64,000 nt of DNA from assembly GCF_002206625.1 (NCBI RefSeq), contig NZ_NGUP01000003.1:704968-768967 (forward strand), written 5' to 3'. Under the pieces are notes generated by a model. The model saw only the letters and a list, made by a program, of their open reading frames with translations, was not told where the DNA came from and made no database searches. The position numbers and the translations under genes are program-made. The first letter of the stretch is position 1. Each line of letters starts with the position of its first letter. This DNA is from Polynucleobacter campilacus. GTDB lineage: Bacteria > Pseudomonadota > Gammaproteobacteria > Burkholderiales > Burkholderiaceae. Below are positions 8,707 to 17,610 of the stretch, piece by piece.

Positions 8707-9885
8707 TTAATTAAGCGTTTTGGGTTTTGGGCGCTTTCCAGTTTGGACTGTAAGAACCGCCTCTTTCCCCTTGCGCAAAATAGTTAAAGTAGCCTCGTTT
8801 CCAGGGCTAATTTGGGCAATTTGATTCAGAAGCTGCTTTACATCTTTAGTTTTTTCGCCATTTACAGCCGTTAGTACATCCCCAGGCTTTACTCCGCCGC
8901 GAGCTGCAGGACCACCCTCTAGAACTCCGGATAAAAGCACTCCTCCGGTATTGCCAGGAAGTCCTAAAGATTCAGAGAGCTCCTTGGATAGGTTTTGGGG
9001 TTCAACGCCAATCCAGCCCCGAGTGACGCTGCCATTCTTCAGGATAGATTCCATTACTTGTTTAGCAAGGTTAATAGGAATTGCAAATCCTATTCCCATT
9101 GATCCACCATTATTAGAAAAAATCGCAGTGTTGATACCAATGAGATTGCCACGGGTGTCGATGAGTGCGCCACCGGAATTGCCAGGATTAATCGCAGCAT
9201 CTGTCTGAATAAAATTTTCAAATGTATTGATACCAACGTGATCGCGACCCATAGCAGAGACAATTCCAGAGGTCACGGTTTGACCAACGCCAAATGGATT
9301 GCCGATAGCAAGTACGACATCACCAACGTGGACAGAATCTATTTTTCCAAGCGTAATGGGATTCGGTAATTGTTTAGCCTCAATTTTCAAAACAGCGATA
9401 TCTGTGTCTGGATCACTACCAATGATTTTTGCCTTTACTTTTCTGCCATCTGAAAGCGCCACATCAATCTCATCCGCATCATTAATGACATGATGGTTTG
9501 TGAGGATGATTCCTTCTGGGCTTACTAGAACCCCAGAGCCCAAGCTGGAGCTGGGCTCTTCGTCTGGTGGCTGATCGCCGAAGAAGAATTTAAATAAGGG
9601 GTCGGCAGGGTTTTGTTTATTACCTTTGCGTGTTTTTGTTTTTGCAGAGGTCTTGCTGGTAAAAATATTGACAACAGCTGGCATCGATCTTTTGACTGCA
9701 TCGTGGTATGAGCCGGGACTCAGAGCGCTACCATCGTATGCCCCTTCTTTTAGGGTGACGCTCTCAACAATTGAGCTGACAACTTCTCCTGATATCCAAC
9801 TTGGTTTGAGAGTTACAACAATGAACCATGCAGCAAAAAGAATGGTTACAGCTTGCGCAAACAGTAACCATAGGCGATTGAACAT
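8707..9885 (-). CDS. Membrane-anchored HtrA/Deg serine protease with one PDZ domain
   Basis: This is a periplasmic quality-control protease of the DegS/AlgW/DegQ group. It has one N-terminal membrane segment (LWLLFAQAVTILFAAWFIVV), a trypsin-like domain and a single C-terminal PDZ. The triad is visible as His in ILTNHHV, Asp in DPDTDIAVLK and Ser in NPGNSGGAL. I place the start at the ATG at 9885-9883 (392 residues); reading can be extended to a TTG at 9906, but that start is weaker. One PDZ plus a membrane anchor fits DegS/AlgW better than soluble two-PDZ DegP. It follows mscL on the same strand. A role in regulated proteolysis of an anti-sigma factor is possible, but no sigma gene is nearby. 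Confidence 0.85.
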   Translation of the reverse strand: MFNRLWLLFAQAVTILFAAWFIVVTLKPSWISGEVVSSIVESVTLKEGAYDGSALSPGSYHDAVKRSMPAVVNIFTSKTSAKTKTRKGNKQNPADPLFKFFFGDQPPDEEPSSSLGSGVLVSPEGIILTNHHVINDADEIDVALSDGRKVKAKIIGSDPDTDIAVLKIEAKQLPNPITLGKIDSVHVGDVVLAIGNPFGVGQTVTSGIVSAMGRDHVGINTFENFIQTDAAINPGNSGGALIDTRGNLIGINTAIFSNNGGSMGIGFAIPINLAKQVMESILKNGSVTRGWIGVEPQNLSKELSESLGLPGNTGGVLLSGVLEGGPAARGGVKPGDVLTAVNGEKTKDVKQLLNQIAQISPGNEATLTILRKGKEAVLTVQTGKRPKPKTLN

Positions 9886-9906
9886 GTTGTAATTTTCTTT
9901 GTGCAA

Positions 9907-10329
9907 TTATTTTTTGAGACTGTCGCGAATTTCGCGCAGCAACATTACATCTTCTGGAGTTGGCGGTGCCGGAGGTGTATCCATTAAGCGAATCTTATTA
10001 ACGACCTTGACCATTTGAAAAATCACAAAGGCTAGCAAAATGAAATTAATTGAAATGGTGATGAAATTTCCATAGGCAAAAATAGGGACTCCAGCCTTTT
10101 TGAGTGCATCAAAAGTTCTGGGAACACCCTCTGGAATCCGACCAAGAATGACGAAGAGGTTTGTAAAGTCAATATGCCCTCCCAAAAGGGTAGAAATCAC
10201 CGGCATAACGATGTCGTTTACAAGAGAATCGACGATTTTCCCGAAAGCCCCGCCAATAATGACGCCTACAGCCAAATCAATCACATTGCCCCTTACGGCA
10301 AATTCACGAAATTCCTTCAAAACACTCAT
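9907..10329 (-). CDS. mscL: Large-conductance mechanosensitive channel MscL
   Basis: A 140-residue protein matching MscL throughout. It opens with [20 protein letters not shown], the conserved S1/TM1 start, then [24 protein letters not shown] forming the pore-lining TM1. A second membrane helix and a charged C-terminal helix follow. It forms a pentameric inner-membrane valve that releases solutes on hypo-osmotic shock, relevant to a freshwater lifestyle. A strong AAGGAGG site precedes the ATG. It is divergent from petA across 137 bp and upstream of the HtrA-type protease gene. Confidence 0.95.
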   Translation of the reverse strand: MSVLKEFREFAVRGNVIDLAVGVIIGGAFGKIVDSLVNDIVMPVISTLLGGHIDFTNLFVILGRIPEGVPRTFDALKKAGVPIFAYGNFITISINFILLAFVIFQMVKVVNKIRLMDTPPAPPTPEDVMLLREIRDSLKK

Positions 10330-10466
10330 AATTACCCTCCTTTTTGCTTGTATTTGGATTAGCCCGAGATTAACCCCATAACTTTCTTCCTCACCCTACT
10401 TTTTACTTTAAAATACGAAGTTTAAGTAATTTCCACCCAAAAATACCCTTTCTAGGAATTTTGTAA

Positions 10467-11069
10467 ATGAGTGATAAGCCCAGTATGGACAAGGATCGTC
10501 GTAATTGGCTGATAGCCACATCGGCGGTTGGCGGCGTAGGCGCAGCTGCAGCCCTTTACCCTTTTGTTGACAGTTTTGAGCCTTCCGAGCGCGCTAAGGC
10601 CGCGGGAGCAGCTGTTGAAATCGATATTGCTGACATGAAGCCAGACGAAATGCGCATGGTTGAGTGGCGCGGTAAGCCTGTATGGGTTGTACGCCGTACT
10701 CCTGAGCAAGTTGCCGAGCTTTCTAAGATTGATTCAGAGCTCGCAGACCCAAATTCTTTGAGGGATCCAGCCCAATTTACCCCTCCTTATGCTCAAAACC
10801 AATGGCGTTCAATTAAGCCTGAATACATGGTTGTAGTTGGTATTTGTACCCATTTAGGGTGCTCTCCAACCCCGAAGTTTGAGGCAGGTGCTCAGCCTTC
10901 GTTGCCAAATACATGGCAGGGCGGTTTTCTTTGCCCATGCCACGGATCTACCTTCGATATGGCGGGTCGCGTTTTCAAAAATAAACCAGCTCCAGACAAT
11001 ATGGAAGTGCCGCCACATATGTATTTAAGCGACACCAAGATTCTGGTCGGCGAAGATAAGAAGGCTTAA
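10467..11069 (+). CDS. petA: Ubiquinol-cytochrome c reductase iron-sulfur (Rieske) subunit
   Basis: A 200-residue Rieske protein. The N-terminus carries DRRNWL before a hydrophobic helix (IATSAVGGVGAAAALYPFV), consistent with a Tat-dependent uncleaved anchor. The 2Fe-2S ligands are in CTHLGC and CPCHGS, the two standard cluster-binding boxes. It passes electrons from ubiquinol at the Qo site to cytochrome c1 on the periplasmic side. It is the first gene of petABC, 10 bp before petB. Confidence 0.96.
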   Translation: MSDKPSMDKDRRNWLIATSAVGGVGAAAALYPFVDSFEPSERAKAAGAAVEIDIADMKPDEMRMVEWRGKPVWVVRRTPEQVAELSKIDSELADPNSLRDPAQFTPPYAQNQWRSIKPEYMVVVGICTHLGCSPTPKFEAGAQPSLPNTWQGGFLCPCHGSTFDMAGRVFKNKPAPDNMEVPPHMYLSDTKILVGEDKKA

Positions 11070-11079
11070 GGAGATATAA

Positions 11080-12480
11080 ATGGCATTTCACGAAAAAGAA
11101 GTCCCAGCAGACGCCTCCGCCGCCGTAAAGCTTATGGCATGGGTTGATTCACGTCTTCCGGTCACAGAAGCCTTCAAGCGTCACATGAGCGAGTATTACG
11201 CTCCTAAAAACTTGAATTTTTTCTATATTTTTGGCGCCTTAGCAATTGTTGTATTGGCGATTCAGATCATTACCGGTATTTTCTTGACCATGAACTACAA
11301 GCCAGATGCTGCTAAGGCATTTGAGTCTGTTGAATACATCATGCGAGAGGTTCCGTTTGGTTGGTTGATTCGCTATATGCATTCGACTGGCGCCTCGATG
11401 TTCTTTGTAGTGGTTTACATGCATATGTTCCGCGGCTTGATTTACGGTTCTTATCGCAAGCCACGTGAACTCATTTGGATCTTTGGTTGCGCAATTTTCT
11501 TAGCCTTAATGGGTGAAGCTTTCTTTGGATACTTGCTCCCATGGGGCCAGATGTCCTATTGGGGCGCTCAGGTGATCGTGAATTTGTTCTCTGCGATTCC
11601 ATTGATTGGCCCAGACCTATCGCTTTGGTTACGCGGTGATTATGTTGTTGGTGACGCTACCCTCAACCGCTTCTTTGCGTTTCACGTGATTGCTATTCCA
11701 TTGGTACTCATTGGTTTGGTAGCAGCGCATATCCTTGCATTACATGAAGTGGGCTCAAACAATCCAGACGGCGTAGAAATCAAAAATACGCTTGATGCTA
11801 ATGGTCATCCTGTAGATGGCATTCCATTCCATCCTTTTTACAGCGTTCATGACGTGATGTATCTGGGCGGTTTCTTGATCATTTTTGCATCGATTGTTTT
11901 CTTTGCACCAGAGATGAATGGTTACTTTTTAGAGGCAAACAACTTCATCCCAGCAAACCCATTTGTAACGCCAACGCATATTGCACCGGTTTGGTATTTC
12001 ACGCCGTTCTACTCTATGTTGCGCGCGACTACTACGAACTTCCTATTGCCTTTATGGATTTTCTTAGCAGTGATTCTCGGGATGTTTGCTCTTCAGTCTA
12101 AAGATATTAAGGTGAAGGGCGCTTGCGCAGTCATTGCTATAGTTTTAGCTGCTGGCTTCTATGCACTTGACGCTAAGTTCTGGGGTGTTGTGATCATGGG
12201 CGCTTCCGTAGTGATTCTGTTTTTCTTGCCTTGGCTTGATCACTCTCCTGTGAAGTCTATTCGCTATCGTCCACAATTCCATAAATATATTTATGGCATC
12301 TTTGTAGTGACCTTTGTAATTTTGGGTTACTTGGGCATCGAGCCGCCATCACCTGTGTATGAAAAGATTTCTCAGATTTGCACTATTTATTATCTGGGCT
12401 TTTTCTTGGCAATGCCGTTTTGGAGCAAGCTTGGCACATTCAAGCCAGTTCCAGACCGCGTTACTTTTGAGTCCCATTAA
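11080..12480 (+). CDS. petB: Ubiquinol-cytochrome c reductase cytochrome b subunit
   Basis: A 466-residue multi-span membrane protein carrying the two b hemes. Heme-ligand histidines sit in RYMHSTGASMFF / VVYMHMFRG and FFAFHVIAIP / LVAAHILALH. The Qo-site tetrapeptide is PVWY (in HIAPVWYFTPFY) rather than the PEWY seen in mitochondria and Rhodobacter. The GYLLPWGQMSYWGAQVI segment is typical. AAGGAG lies just upstream of the ATG, overlapping the petA stop. The protein oxidises ubiquinol and contributes to the proton gradient together with PetA and PetC. Confidence 0.97.
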   Translation: MAFHEKEVPADASAAVKLMAWVDSRLPVTEAFKRHMSEYYAPKNLNFFYIFGALAIVVLAIQIITGIFLTMNYKPDAAKAFESVEYIMREVPFGWLIRYMHSTGASMFFVVVYMHMFRGLIYGSYRKPRELIWIFGCAIFLALMGEAFFGYLLPWGQMSYWGAQVIVNLFSAIPLIGPDLSLWLRGDYVVGDATLNRFFAFHVIAIPLVLIGLVAAHILALHEVGSNNPDGVEIKNTLDANGHPVDGIPFHPFYSVHDVMYLGGFLIIFASIVFFAPEMNGYFLEANNFIPANPFVTPTHIAPVWYFTPFYSMLRATTTNFLLPLWIFLAVILGMFALQSKDIKVKGACAVIAIVLAAGFYALDAKFWGVVIMGASVVILFFLPWLDHSPVKSIRYRPQFHKYIYGIFVVTFVILGYLGIEPPSPVYEKISQICTIYYLGFFLAMPFWSKLGTFKPVPDRVTFESH

Positions 12481-12521
12481 TTCACGCCTGAGATAACAGC
12501 TAAGAGAAATTAGGAAATAGT

Positions 12522-13295
12522 ATGAAACAAATTCTGCACACTTTAATGGGCGTCTGCCAAGCGGCTAGCCTAGTTATTGCCCTTGGTTTTGGCCTAAGCG
12601 CAAATGCAAGCGAAGGCGGCTTTCCTTTAGAGAAGGCCCCGGACCGTGTCAGCAGCAATGCTTCTTTGCAAAATGGCGCTAAGATTTTTGTGAACTATTG
12701 CTTGAACTGTCATGCAGCAGCAAGCATGCGATACAACCGTTTGCGCGATATTGGCTTGACTGATCAGCAAATTAAAGACAACTTGATTTTGACCGATGCT
12801 AAGGTTGGTGATTTGATGACTATTGCCATGACGCCAAAAGATGCCAAGGTATGGTTTGGTAAAGTCCCGCCTGATTTATCTGTTGAGGCTAGAGCCCGTG
12901 GTACAGATTGGCTCTATACGTATTTCCGTACCTTTTATAAAGACGATACAACTCAAACTGGTTGGAATAACTTGGTATATCCAAACGTAGGTATGCCACA
13001 CGTACTCTGGCAGTTACAGGGTGAGCGTGTTGCTAAGTTTGAGGAGCGTAAAGATCCGCATGACGCAAGCAGAATGGAGAAAGTATTTGTAGGCTTTGAG
13101 CAGCTCACTCCAGGCACGATGAAGCCACAAGAGTATGACGATAATATCGCCGACTTAGTAGCCTTCATGTCATGGATGGCTGAGCCAGTGCAGCTAGAGC
13201 GCAAACGCATCGGTGTAGTGGTGCTTTTGTTTTTAGCAATCTTTACCCTCTTGGCATGGCGCTTGAATAAAGCATATTGGAAAGATATTCACTAA
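12522..13295 (+). CDS. petC: Ubiquinol-cytochrome c reductase cytochrome c1
   Basis: A 257-residue protein with an N-terminal signal sequence (hydrophobic run ending near SANA), a c-heme site CLNCH near residue 63, and a C-terminal membrane anchor (VVVLLFLAIFTLLAW). The methionine in AMTPKDAK / VGMPHVLW is a candidate sixth heme ligand. Cytochrome c1 accepts electrons from the Rieske centre and passes them to soluble cytochrome c. It is 41 bp after petB and closes the petABC operon. SspA follows 99 bp later on the same strand, an order common in betaproteobacteria. Confidence 0.95.
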   Translation: MKQILHTLMGVCQAASLVIALGFGLSANASEGGFPLEKAPDRVSSNASLQNGAKIFVNYCLNCHAAASMRYNRLRDIGLTDQQIKDNLILTDAKVGDLMTIAMTPKDAKVWFGKVPPDLSVEARARGTDWLYTYFRTFYKDDTTQTGWNNLVYPNVGMPHVLWQLQGERVAKFEERKDPHDASRMEKVFVGFEQLTPGTMKPQEYDDNIADLVAFMSWMAEPVQLERKRIGVVVLLFLAIFTLLAWRLNKAYWKDIH

Positions 13296-13394
13296 TTGAA
13301 TTTGATGGGGCCTGAAGTTAGGCTCCATAAGTAACGAGATTTAACGCTGTTGTGCGTTTGTTGTATTGAAGTAGAAATTTAAGGAAATCAATTT

Positions 13395-14006
13395 ATGATG
13401 GTGTTGTACTCGGGTACTAATTGCCCATTCTCGCAACGCTGCCGCTTGGTGCTTTTTGAAAAAGGCATGGATTTTGAAATCCGTGATGTTGACTTGTTCA
13501 ACAAGCCAGAAGACATCTCGGTAATGAATCCATATGGCCAAGTTCCAATCTTGGTTGAGCGCGACCTCATTTTGTATGAATCAAACATCATCAATGAATA
13601 TATTGATGAGCGTTTTCCTCATCCGCAATTGATGCCGCCCGATCCAGTAGCACGAGCACGTGCACGTCTCTTCCTGTTTAATTTCGAGAAAGAGCTGTTT
13701 GTTCACGTTGCTGCTTTGGAAAATGAAAAAGGTAAAGCCGCTGAAAAGACTCATGAGAAAGCGCGTTTGGCGATTCGTGATCGTTTAACTCAGCTGGCAC
13801 CAATTTTCGTAAAGAATAAGTACATGCTTGGCGATGAATTTTCAATGTTGGATGTAGCGATTGCGCCTTTATTGTGGCGTCTTGAGCACTATGGTATTGA
13901 CCTTTCTCGTAATGCTGCAGCTCTCTTGAAATACGCTGAGCGTATCTTCAGCAGGCCTGCCTATATTGAAGCTTTGACTCCTTCAGAAAAGGTAATGCGC
14001 CGCTAA
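13395..14006 (+). CDS. sspA: Stringent starvation protein A (GST-fold RNA polymerase-associated protein)
   Basis: A 203-residue glutathione-S-transferase-fold protein. The thioredoxin-like N-terminal half has NCPFSQRCRLVLFEKG and YGQVPILVERDLILYESNIINEYIDE; the C-terminal half is all-helical. This pattern is typical of SspA, which binds RNA polymerase and reprograms transcription under starvation or acid stress rather than acting as a detoxifying GST. Two consecutive ATG codons begin the frame. It sits between petC and sspB; the petABC-sspAB order supports the assignment. Confidence 0.92.
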   Translation: MMVLYSGTNCPFSQRCRLVLFEKGMDFEIRDVDLFNKPEDISVMNPYGQVPILVERDLILYESNIINEYIDERFPHPQLMPPDPVARARARLFLFNFEKELFVHVAALENEKGKAAEKTHEKARLAIRDRLTQLAPIFVKNKYMLGDEFSMLDVAIAPLLWRLEHYGIDLSRNAAALLKYAERIFSRPAYIEALTPSEKVMRR

Positions 14007-14034
14007 GCTTTACTAGCGGTTCATTTCAGTCAGA

Positions 14035-14442
14035 ATGCCTGACGTACCAAGCAATAAACCCTATCTAATCCGTGCTCTACATCAGTGGTGCACGGATTTT
14101 GGTTTTACGCCGTTTATCGCAGTCTTCGTGGACACTAGCGTAGAAGTGCCTATGGAGTTTGTGAAGAATGACGAGATCGTTTTAAACCTCTCCTTAGAGG
14201 CCTGCCATCAGTTGCAGATTGAGAATGATTGGATTAGCTTTCAGGCAAGGTTTGGGGGTATCCCAAGAAAGATTATGGTTCCAGTGACTCATGTCTTGGC
14301 CATTTACGCCAGGGAGAATGGGCAGGGGATGTCTTTTCCATTCGATCCAAAGCAAGCCCGGCAGTTGCCTGGCGCAGACTCCTCAGACGGAACCCCCGAG
14401 AAGCCTAAAACTAGCAGACCCGCCTTGAAGATTGTGAAATAA
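14035..14442 (+). CDS. sspB: ClpXP protease specificity-enhancing factor SspB
   Basis: A 135-residue SspB homolog. The folded domain spans roughly residues 1-105 (KPYLIRALHQWCTDFGFTPF and FGGIPRKIMVPVTHVLAIYA), with a flexible Pro/Ser/Lys-rich tail ending LKIVK. The short basic-hydrophobic tail is the known ClpX-binding module. SspB delivers ssrA-tagged, ribosome-rescued proteins to ClpXP. It follows sspA by 28 bp and was probably co-transcribed with it. The accessory region begins immediately downstream. Confidence 0.93.
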   Translation: MPDVPSNKPYLIRALHQWCTDFGFTPFIAVFVDTSVEVPMEFVKNDEIVLNLSLEACHQLQIENDWISFQARFGGIPRKIMVPVTHVLAIYARENGQGMSFPFDPKQARQLPGADSSDGTPEKPKTSRPALKIVK

Positions 14443-14456
14443 ATGAGGACTAGGTA

Positions 14457-15118
14457 ATGGGCTTATATGTTCAGGATGTGAAGCAGTATTTTGGCCACAA
14501 TAATTTAGATGAAAAGCTAGAAAAATATCTAAATTATGACAATGGATACTTTGTGGAGTTGGGGCCAATAATGGAATACATCAATCTAATACCCTATTTT
14601 TTGAAAAGTATAGGGGATGGAGGGGGGTTTTAATAGAGCCTACCTTGCACAATTATCTAATGTGCCGTCAAAATCGCTCCCCCAAAAATAAGTTTTTTTG
14701 TAACGCCTGCACATCCTTTACCTACGATCAAAAATTTGTTGAAATTATTTATTCAAATTTGATGTCGGTGCCAGTTGGATTGGAGACCGATATTAGGGAT
14801 CCACTTGGCCACGCAAATGAAGGTAAGAAGTTTTTGCAAGAATTTGAGGAGAATGTTAGCTTTGGGGCTGTTGCAAAAACGTTAAATCAAATTTTGCTAG
14901 ATGCTGAGGCTCCAAAGTTAATAGATTTTTTATCACTTGATGTCGAGGGGGCAGAAATTGAGGTTCTCAAAGGCATTAATCATGAGAAATTTAAGTTTAA
15001 ATATATGTGCATTGAGAATAGGAGTTTCGACAGGCTAAATGAATATATGGTTAGCCATGGGTATTATCATATTGATACCTTATCGCACTGGGATTACCTT
15101 TTTGGTCTAAAAGAGTAG
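14457..15118 (+). pseudogene. FkbM-family methyltransferase, broken by a one-base frameshift
   Basis: Reading from the ATG at 14457 (GAGG just upstream) gives an FkbM-type start, ending in YFVELG, then derails at the G-run 14561-14564 and stops about 70 bases later. Reading from one base earlier after that run restores LGANNGIHQSNTLFFEKY and then GWRGVLIEP, the SAM-binding signature. The frame then continues open to 15118 through SLDVEGAEIEVLKGI, typical of FkbM O-methyltransferases. One extra G would repair the whole ~220-residue protein. It is therefore a recent pseudogene, a phase-variable gene, or a sequencing error in a homopolymer. The role would be methylation of a sugar or other small molecule. 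Confidence 0.85.
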
Positions 15119-15159
15119 TTTGACCTTAAGTATAAAAAATAGGCTAAAATAATATCCGT

Positions 15160-15235
15160 GCCCCTTTAGCTCATCTGGTAGAGCAACTGATTTGTAATCA
15201 GTAGGTGGTCTGTTCGAGTCGGACAAGGGGCACCA
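15160..15235 (+). tRNA. tRNA-Thr, anticodon TGT
   Basis: A 76-base cloverleaf including encoded CCA. The acceptor stem is GCCCCTT with AAGGGGC, the D-stem GCTC/GAGC, and the anticodon stem ACTGA/TCAGT around loop TTTGTAA. The anticodon at 15193-15195 is TGT. The T-arm is GTCTG-TTCGAGT-CGGAC. The gene reads UGU, decoding ACA and, with modification, other Thr codons. It lies between the FkbM remnant and the fucosyltransferase-like gene, inside the accessory patch. I noticed no second copy of its 3' end nearby that would mark an attachment site. Confidence 0.95.
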
Positions 15236-15295
15236 ATTTCAGTGCAGTCAGGCACTAATAGCAAGCCATATAATCTCTAGTAAAACCAGGCTTAA

Positions 15296-16252
15296 ATGAT
15301 GGCTTCAAATAAATCTCCGGATTATTATCTTCACGCCCTCCTTAATGCTAATGAGTTAAAAACCTCTCAGACTTTATTTCATAGGGTTGAGCATGCTGGT
15401 TTTGGCGCCATCACCTCAAGATTAATGACGGGGCTAAATATTTCCTTGGCACTAGATGCCAACTACTCCTTCATGATAGATTCACCTTATGCAGTAGAGA
15501 CAGTGTTTGATATTGGGGTTAAACAACCAATTGAGTTGGCTAAAAATCAAGAGATCATTGAGTGGGACTTCATGAGGGATACTTGGAATGCTCCCCCTGA
15601 AATTAAGGGGGATCACCAATATCCGCAATGCCCTCTTATCGAGGGGGCTGACCTTTCGCGACACCAGTGGTGCGCAGTTTTAGCAAAAGCTATTTGCGGC
15701 ACGCCAAGCAAAGAAGTGAAGAAGGTTATTGACGAGTTAAAGAATCGCATCAATTGGAACTCATATGACATGCATATAGGCTTGCATGTTCGAAGGGGTG
15801 ACAAAAACTCAGAATGCCCCTATGTCCCGACGGAGTGCTATCTTGCGCAAATTAAAAGCCTAACTGATAAGCATCCTCAGAAAAAAATATTAATTTTCGT
15901 TTCAAGTGATGATCCAAATGCTCTTCAGGATTTAGTATTAAGGGCTCCTGAGTTTGATTTTTCTTGGGATGAAAGCGAAGCTCGTTACAACAATTTTAAT
16001 GCTGGCATGGTAGCCTCAAATAATGAGTTAGCATTTCAGGAGAGTATTACTGCGGCGAAAAATATTCTGATGATTGGTGCATGTAATTATGTTATCGGTA
16101 TGTATCATGCTCAATTTAGCTGGATTGGGGGATTGTTATCAGTCTTCAATAATGAATTGGATACATCTAGGCACATCATGCTTAATCCATACAGTGGGGC
16201 AAGGGATCATTACGCAACTCATTATGGATTTCCTTTATCTACCTTACTATAG
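15296..16252 (+). CDS. Fucosyltransferase-like glycosyltransferase (HxRRxDK motif)
   Basis: A 318-residue protein of GT-B type. Key motif HVRRGDK near residue 166 matches the donor-binding HxRRxDK box of alpha-1,6-fucosyltransferases (NodZ/FUT8) and related O-fucosyltransferases. Further matches are FVSSDDPNAL (compare the FUT8-type xATDDP) and a C-terminal GMYHAQFSWIGGLL. The acceptor and even the sugar are not certain. It follows tRNA-Thr by 60 bp and precedes a SAM methyltransferase by 50 bp on the same strand, as part of a glycan-tailoring cluster. There is no signal peptide, so it is likely cytoplasmic. Two adjacent ATGs (15296 and 15299) could serve as start. Confidence 0.6.
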   Translation: MMASNKSPDYYLHALLNANELKTSQTLFHRVEHAGFGAITSRLMTGLNISLALDANYSFMIDSPYAVETVFDIGVKQPIELAKNQEIIEWDFMRDTWNAPPEIKGDHQYPQCPLIEGADLSRHQWCAVLAKAICGTPSKEVKKVIDELKNRINWNSYDMHIGLHVRRGDKNSECPYVPTECYLAQIKSLTDKHPQKKILIFVSSDDPNALQDLVLRAPEFDFSWDESEARYNNFNAGMVASNNELAFQESITAAKNILMIGACNYVIGMYHAQFSWIGGLLSVFNNELDTSRHIMLNPYSGARDHYATHYGFPLSTLL

Positions 16253-16302
16253 ATTAACTATGGAATTATTTAATATTAGAAGCCTTTTTCAAGGGGTTAG
16301 AG

Positions 16303-16920
16303 ATGCTAGAAGCTGACAAAAAGTTAATTGAAGATAATAAACAAACCTGTTCCTGGTTTGGTTCATATGGCATTGTTCCTCACCTTGCGGAAATGGTTGA
16401 CGCAAAAACCATCCTAGAAATTGGCGTTGCTTATGGTTATCACGCTGATTTTATGTGTACCGTTTTACCTGGAATTAACTATGTTGGGGTGGATCCATAT
16501 GAAGCTGGCTACGACCCAAATGATATTTTTTGCCAAGATGTTCAAAGGTTATTTGGTGAGATGGTGCCACAAAATGCAATGAATCGATTATTTAATGTGG
16601 TTTCATCTAATTTATTGAAATTTGAGGGCCGTGCAAAATTAATACGCGAAAAATCTTGGGCTGCTGCTGACCAATTTAAAGATGGCTCATTCGGGCTTGT
16701 TTACATTGATGGTGATCATACCTATGAAGGCATTAAAAAAGATCTTAATGCTTGGTATCCCAAAGTAAGTAAGGGTGGAGTAATTTGTGGCGATGATATC
16801 GGTTGGGTAGGCGTAAAACAGGCGGTCGATGAGTTTTTTGTTGGCATGAACCGCGACTACCAAATCATCTCAAAGGATGGCTTTGAAAATATGCCAGCTT
16901 TTTATTTTATTGTTGACTAA
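16303..16920 (+). CDS. Class I SAM-dependent methyltransferase (Methyltransf_24-like)
   Basis: A 205-residue Rossmann-fold methyltransferase. Motif I is ILEIGVAYGYHADFM near residue 40, an acidic YVGVDPYEAG follows, and VYIDGDHTYEGIKKDLNAW with VSKGGVICGDD marks the Methyltransf_24 family often found in glycan clusters. The reaction is transfer of a methyl group from SAM; the acceptor is unknown, perhaps a sugar hydroxyl. It lies between the fucosyltransferase-like gene and a DxD glycosyltransferase with short gaps, consistent with one transcript. Confidence 0.75.
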   Translation: MLEADKKLIEDNKQTCSWFGSYGIVPHLAEMVDAKTILEIGVAYGYHADFMCTVLPGINYVGVDPYEAGYDPNDIFCQDVQRLFGEMVPQNAMNRLFNVVSSNLLKFEGRAKLIREKSWAAADQFKDGSFGLVYIDGDHTYEGIKKDLNAWYPKVSKGGVICGDDIGWVGVKQAVDEFFVGMNRDYQIISKDGFENMPAFYFIVD

Positions 16921-16932
16921 TTTAGGTTAAAA

Positions 16933-17610
16933 ATGTCTAGAGGAATTATTTCAATCTACTGGGGTGATGAAACAAAGCTACCCATTGACCGACTCAAAAA
17001 TTCAGTAAAAAAGCATCATCCAGATTTACCTCATGAAATTATTAAGGTAGATGCACCTAGCGGAGATCCAAGTAGCTTAAATAAAAAAGCTGCCATGATG
17101 GATCTATCGCCTTTCGACGAAACCCTGTTCTTAGATCTGGATACAGTTGTTATGGGTGATCTCAGTTTTGGGTTTGAAAAAGCCAAACAGTTTGGCTTAG
17201 CCCTATCCATATGTGAGGCCCCATGGGGTCGTCGTTACCCAAATCTATTTAAGGGTGATGAAATTGAGTACAACACAGGCGTTATCTTCTTTACCAAGAA
17301 GTCAGCTGTTGTTTTTGAAGAGTGGAAAAAATTAGCTAATTCGGTAGATTCCTCTATTCTTGGAGTTGGAGAGCGGGGGGTTTATACAATGCCTGCAAAC
17401 GATCAGGGCTCATTTGCATTGGCCATTGAAAATACGGGTTTCAATCCTTTTATCCTGCCCTTAAATTGGAACTTTAGACCTATTTGGCATCGCAGTTTCT
17501 TTGGCCCAATCAAGGTGTGGCATGACTATTCAGATCCACCACCGTTCTTTGATGAGATGACTGCTTACTATCAAAGCAAAGATTCCATCATTCAATACCA
17601 TAGCGGCTAA
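16933..17610 (+). CDS. GT-A type nucleotide-sugar glycosyltransferase (DxD motif)
   Basis: A 225-residue protein. The hydrophobic strand FDETLFLDLDTVVMGD carries the metal- and UDP-sugar-binding DxD (DLD) near residue 73. YNTGVIFFTKKS and ANDQGSFALA further on resemble GT8-like and related small GT-A enzymes. Donor and acceptor cannot be read from sequence. Its stop overlaps the ATG of the next gene by one base (TAATG at 17608-17612), so the two are translationally coupled. It is part of the cluster 15296-18512. Confidence 0.65.
   Translation: MSRGIISIYWGDETKLPIDRLKNSVKKHHPDLPHEIIKVDAPSGDPSSLNKKAAMMDLSPFDETLFLDLDTVVMGDLSFGFEKAKQFGLALSICEAPWGRRYPNLFKGDEIEYNTGVIFFTKKSAVVFEEWKKLANSVDSSILGVGERGVYTMPANDQGSFALAIENTGFNPFILPLNWNFRPIWHRSFFGPIKVWHDYSDPPPFFDEMTAYYQSKDSIIQYHSG

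Noticed and set aside
9886..9906. TTG start seven codons upstream for the HtrA-type protease
   Set aside because: The ATG at 9885 places the membrane anchor correctly at the N-terminus; the TTG extension has no better ribosome site.
13300..13335. Hairpin-like repeat TGGGGCCT / AGGCTCCA after petC
   Set aside because: The stem has a G-T mismatch and no T-run follows, so I did not call it a terminator.
15236..15295. Attachment-site duplicate of the tRNA-Thr 3' end, and hairpin AGTGC/GCACT
   Set aside because: No second copy of the tRNA end was found by eye in the cluster, no integrase gene is present, and the hairpin has no T-run.
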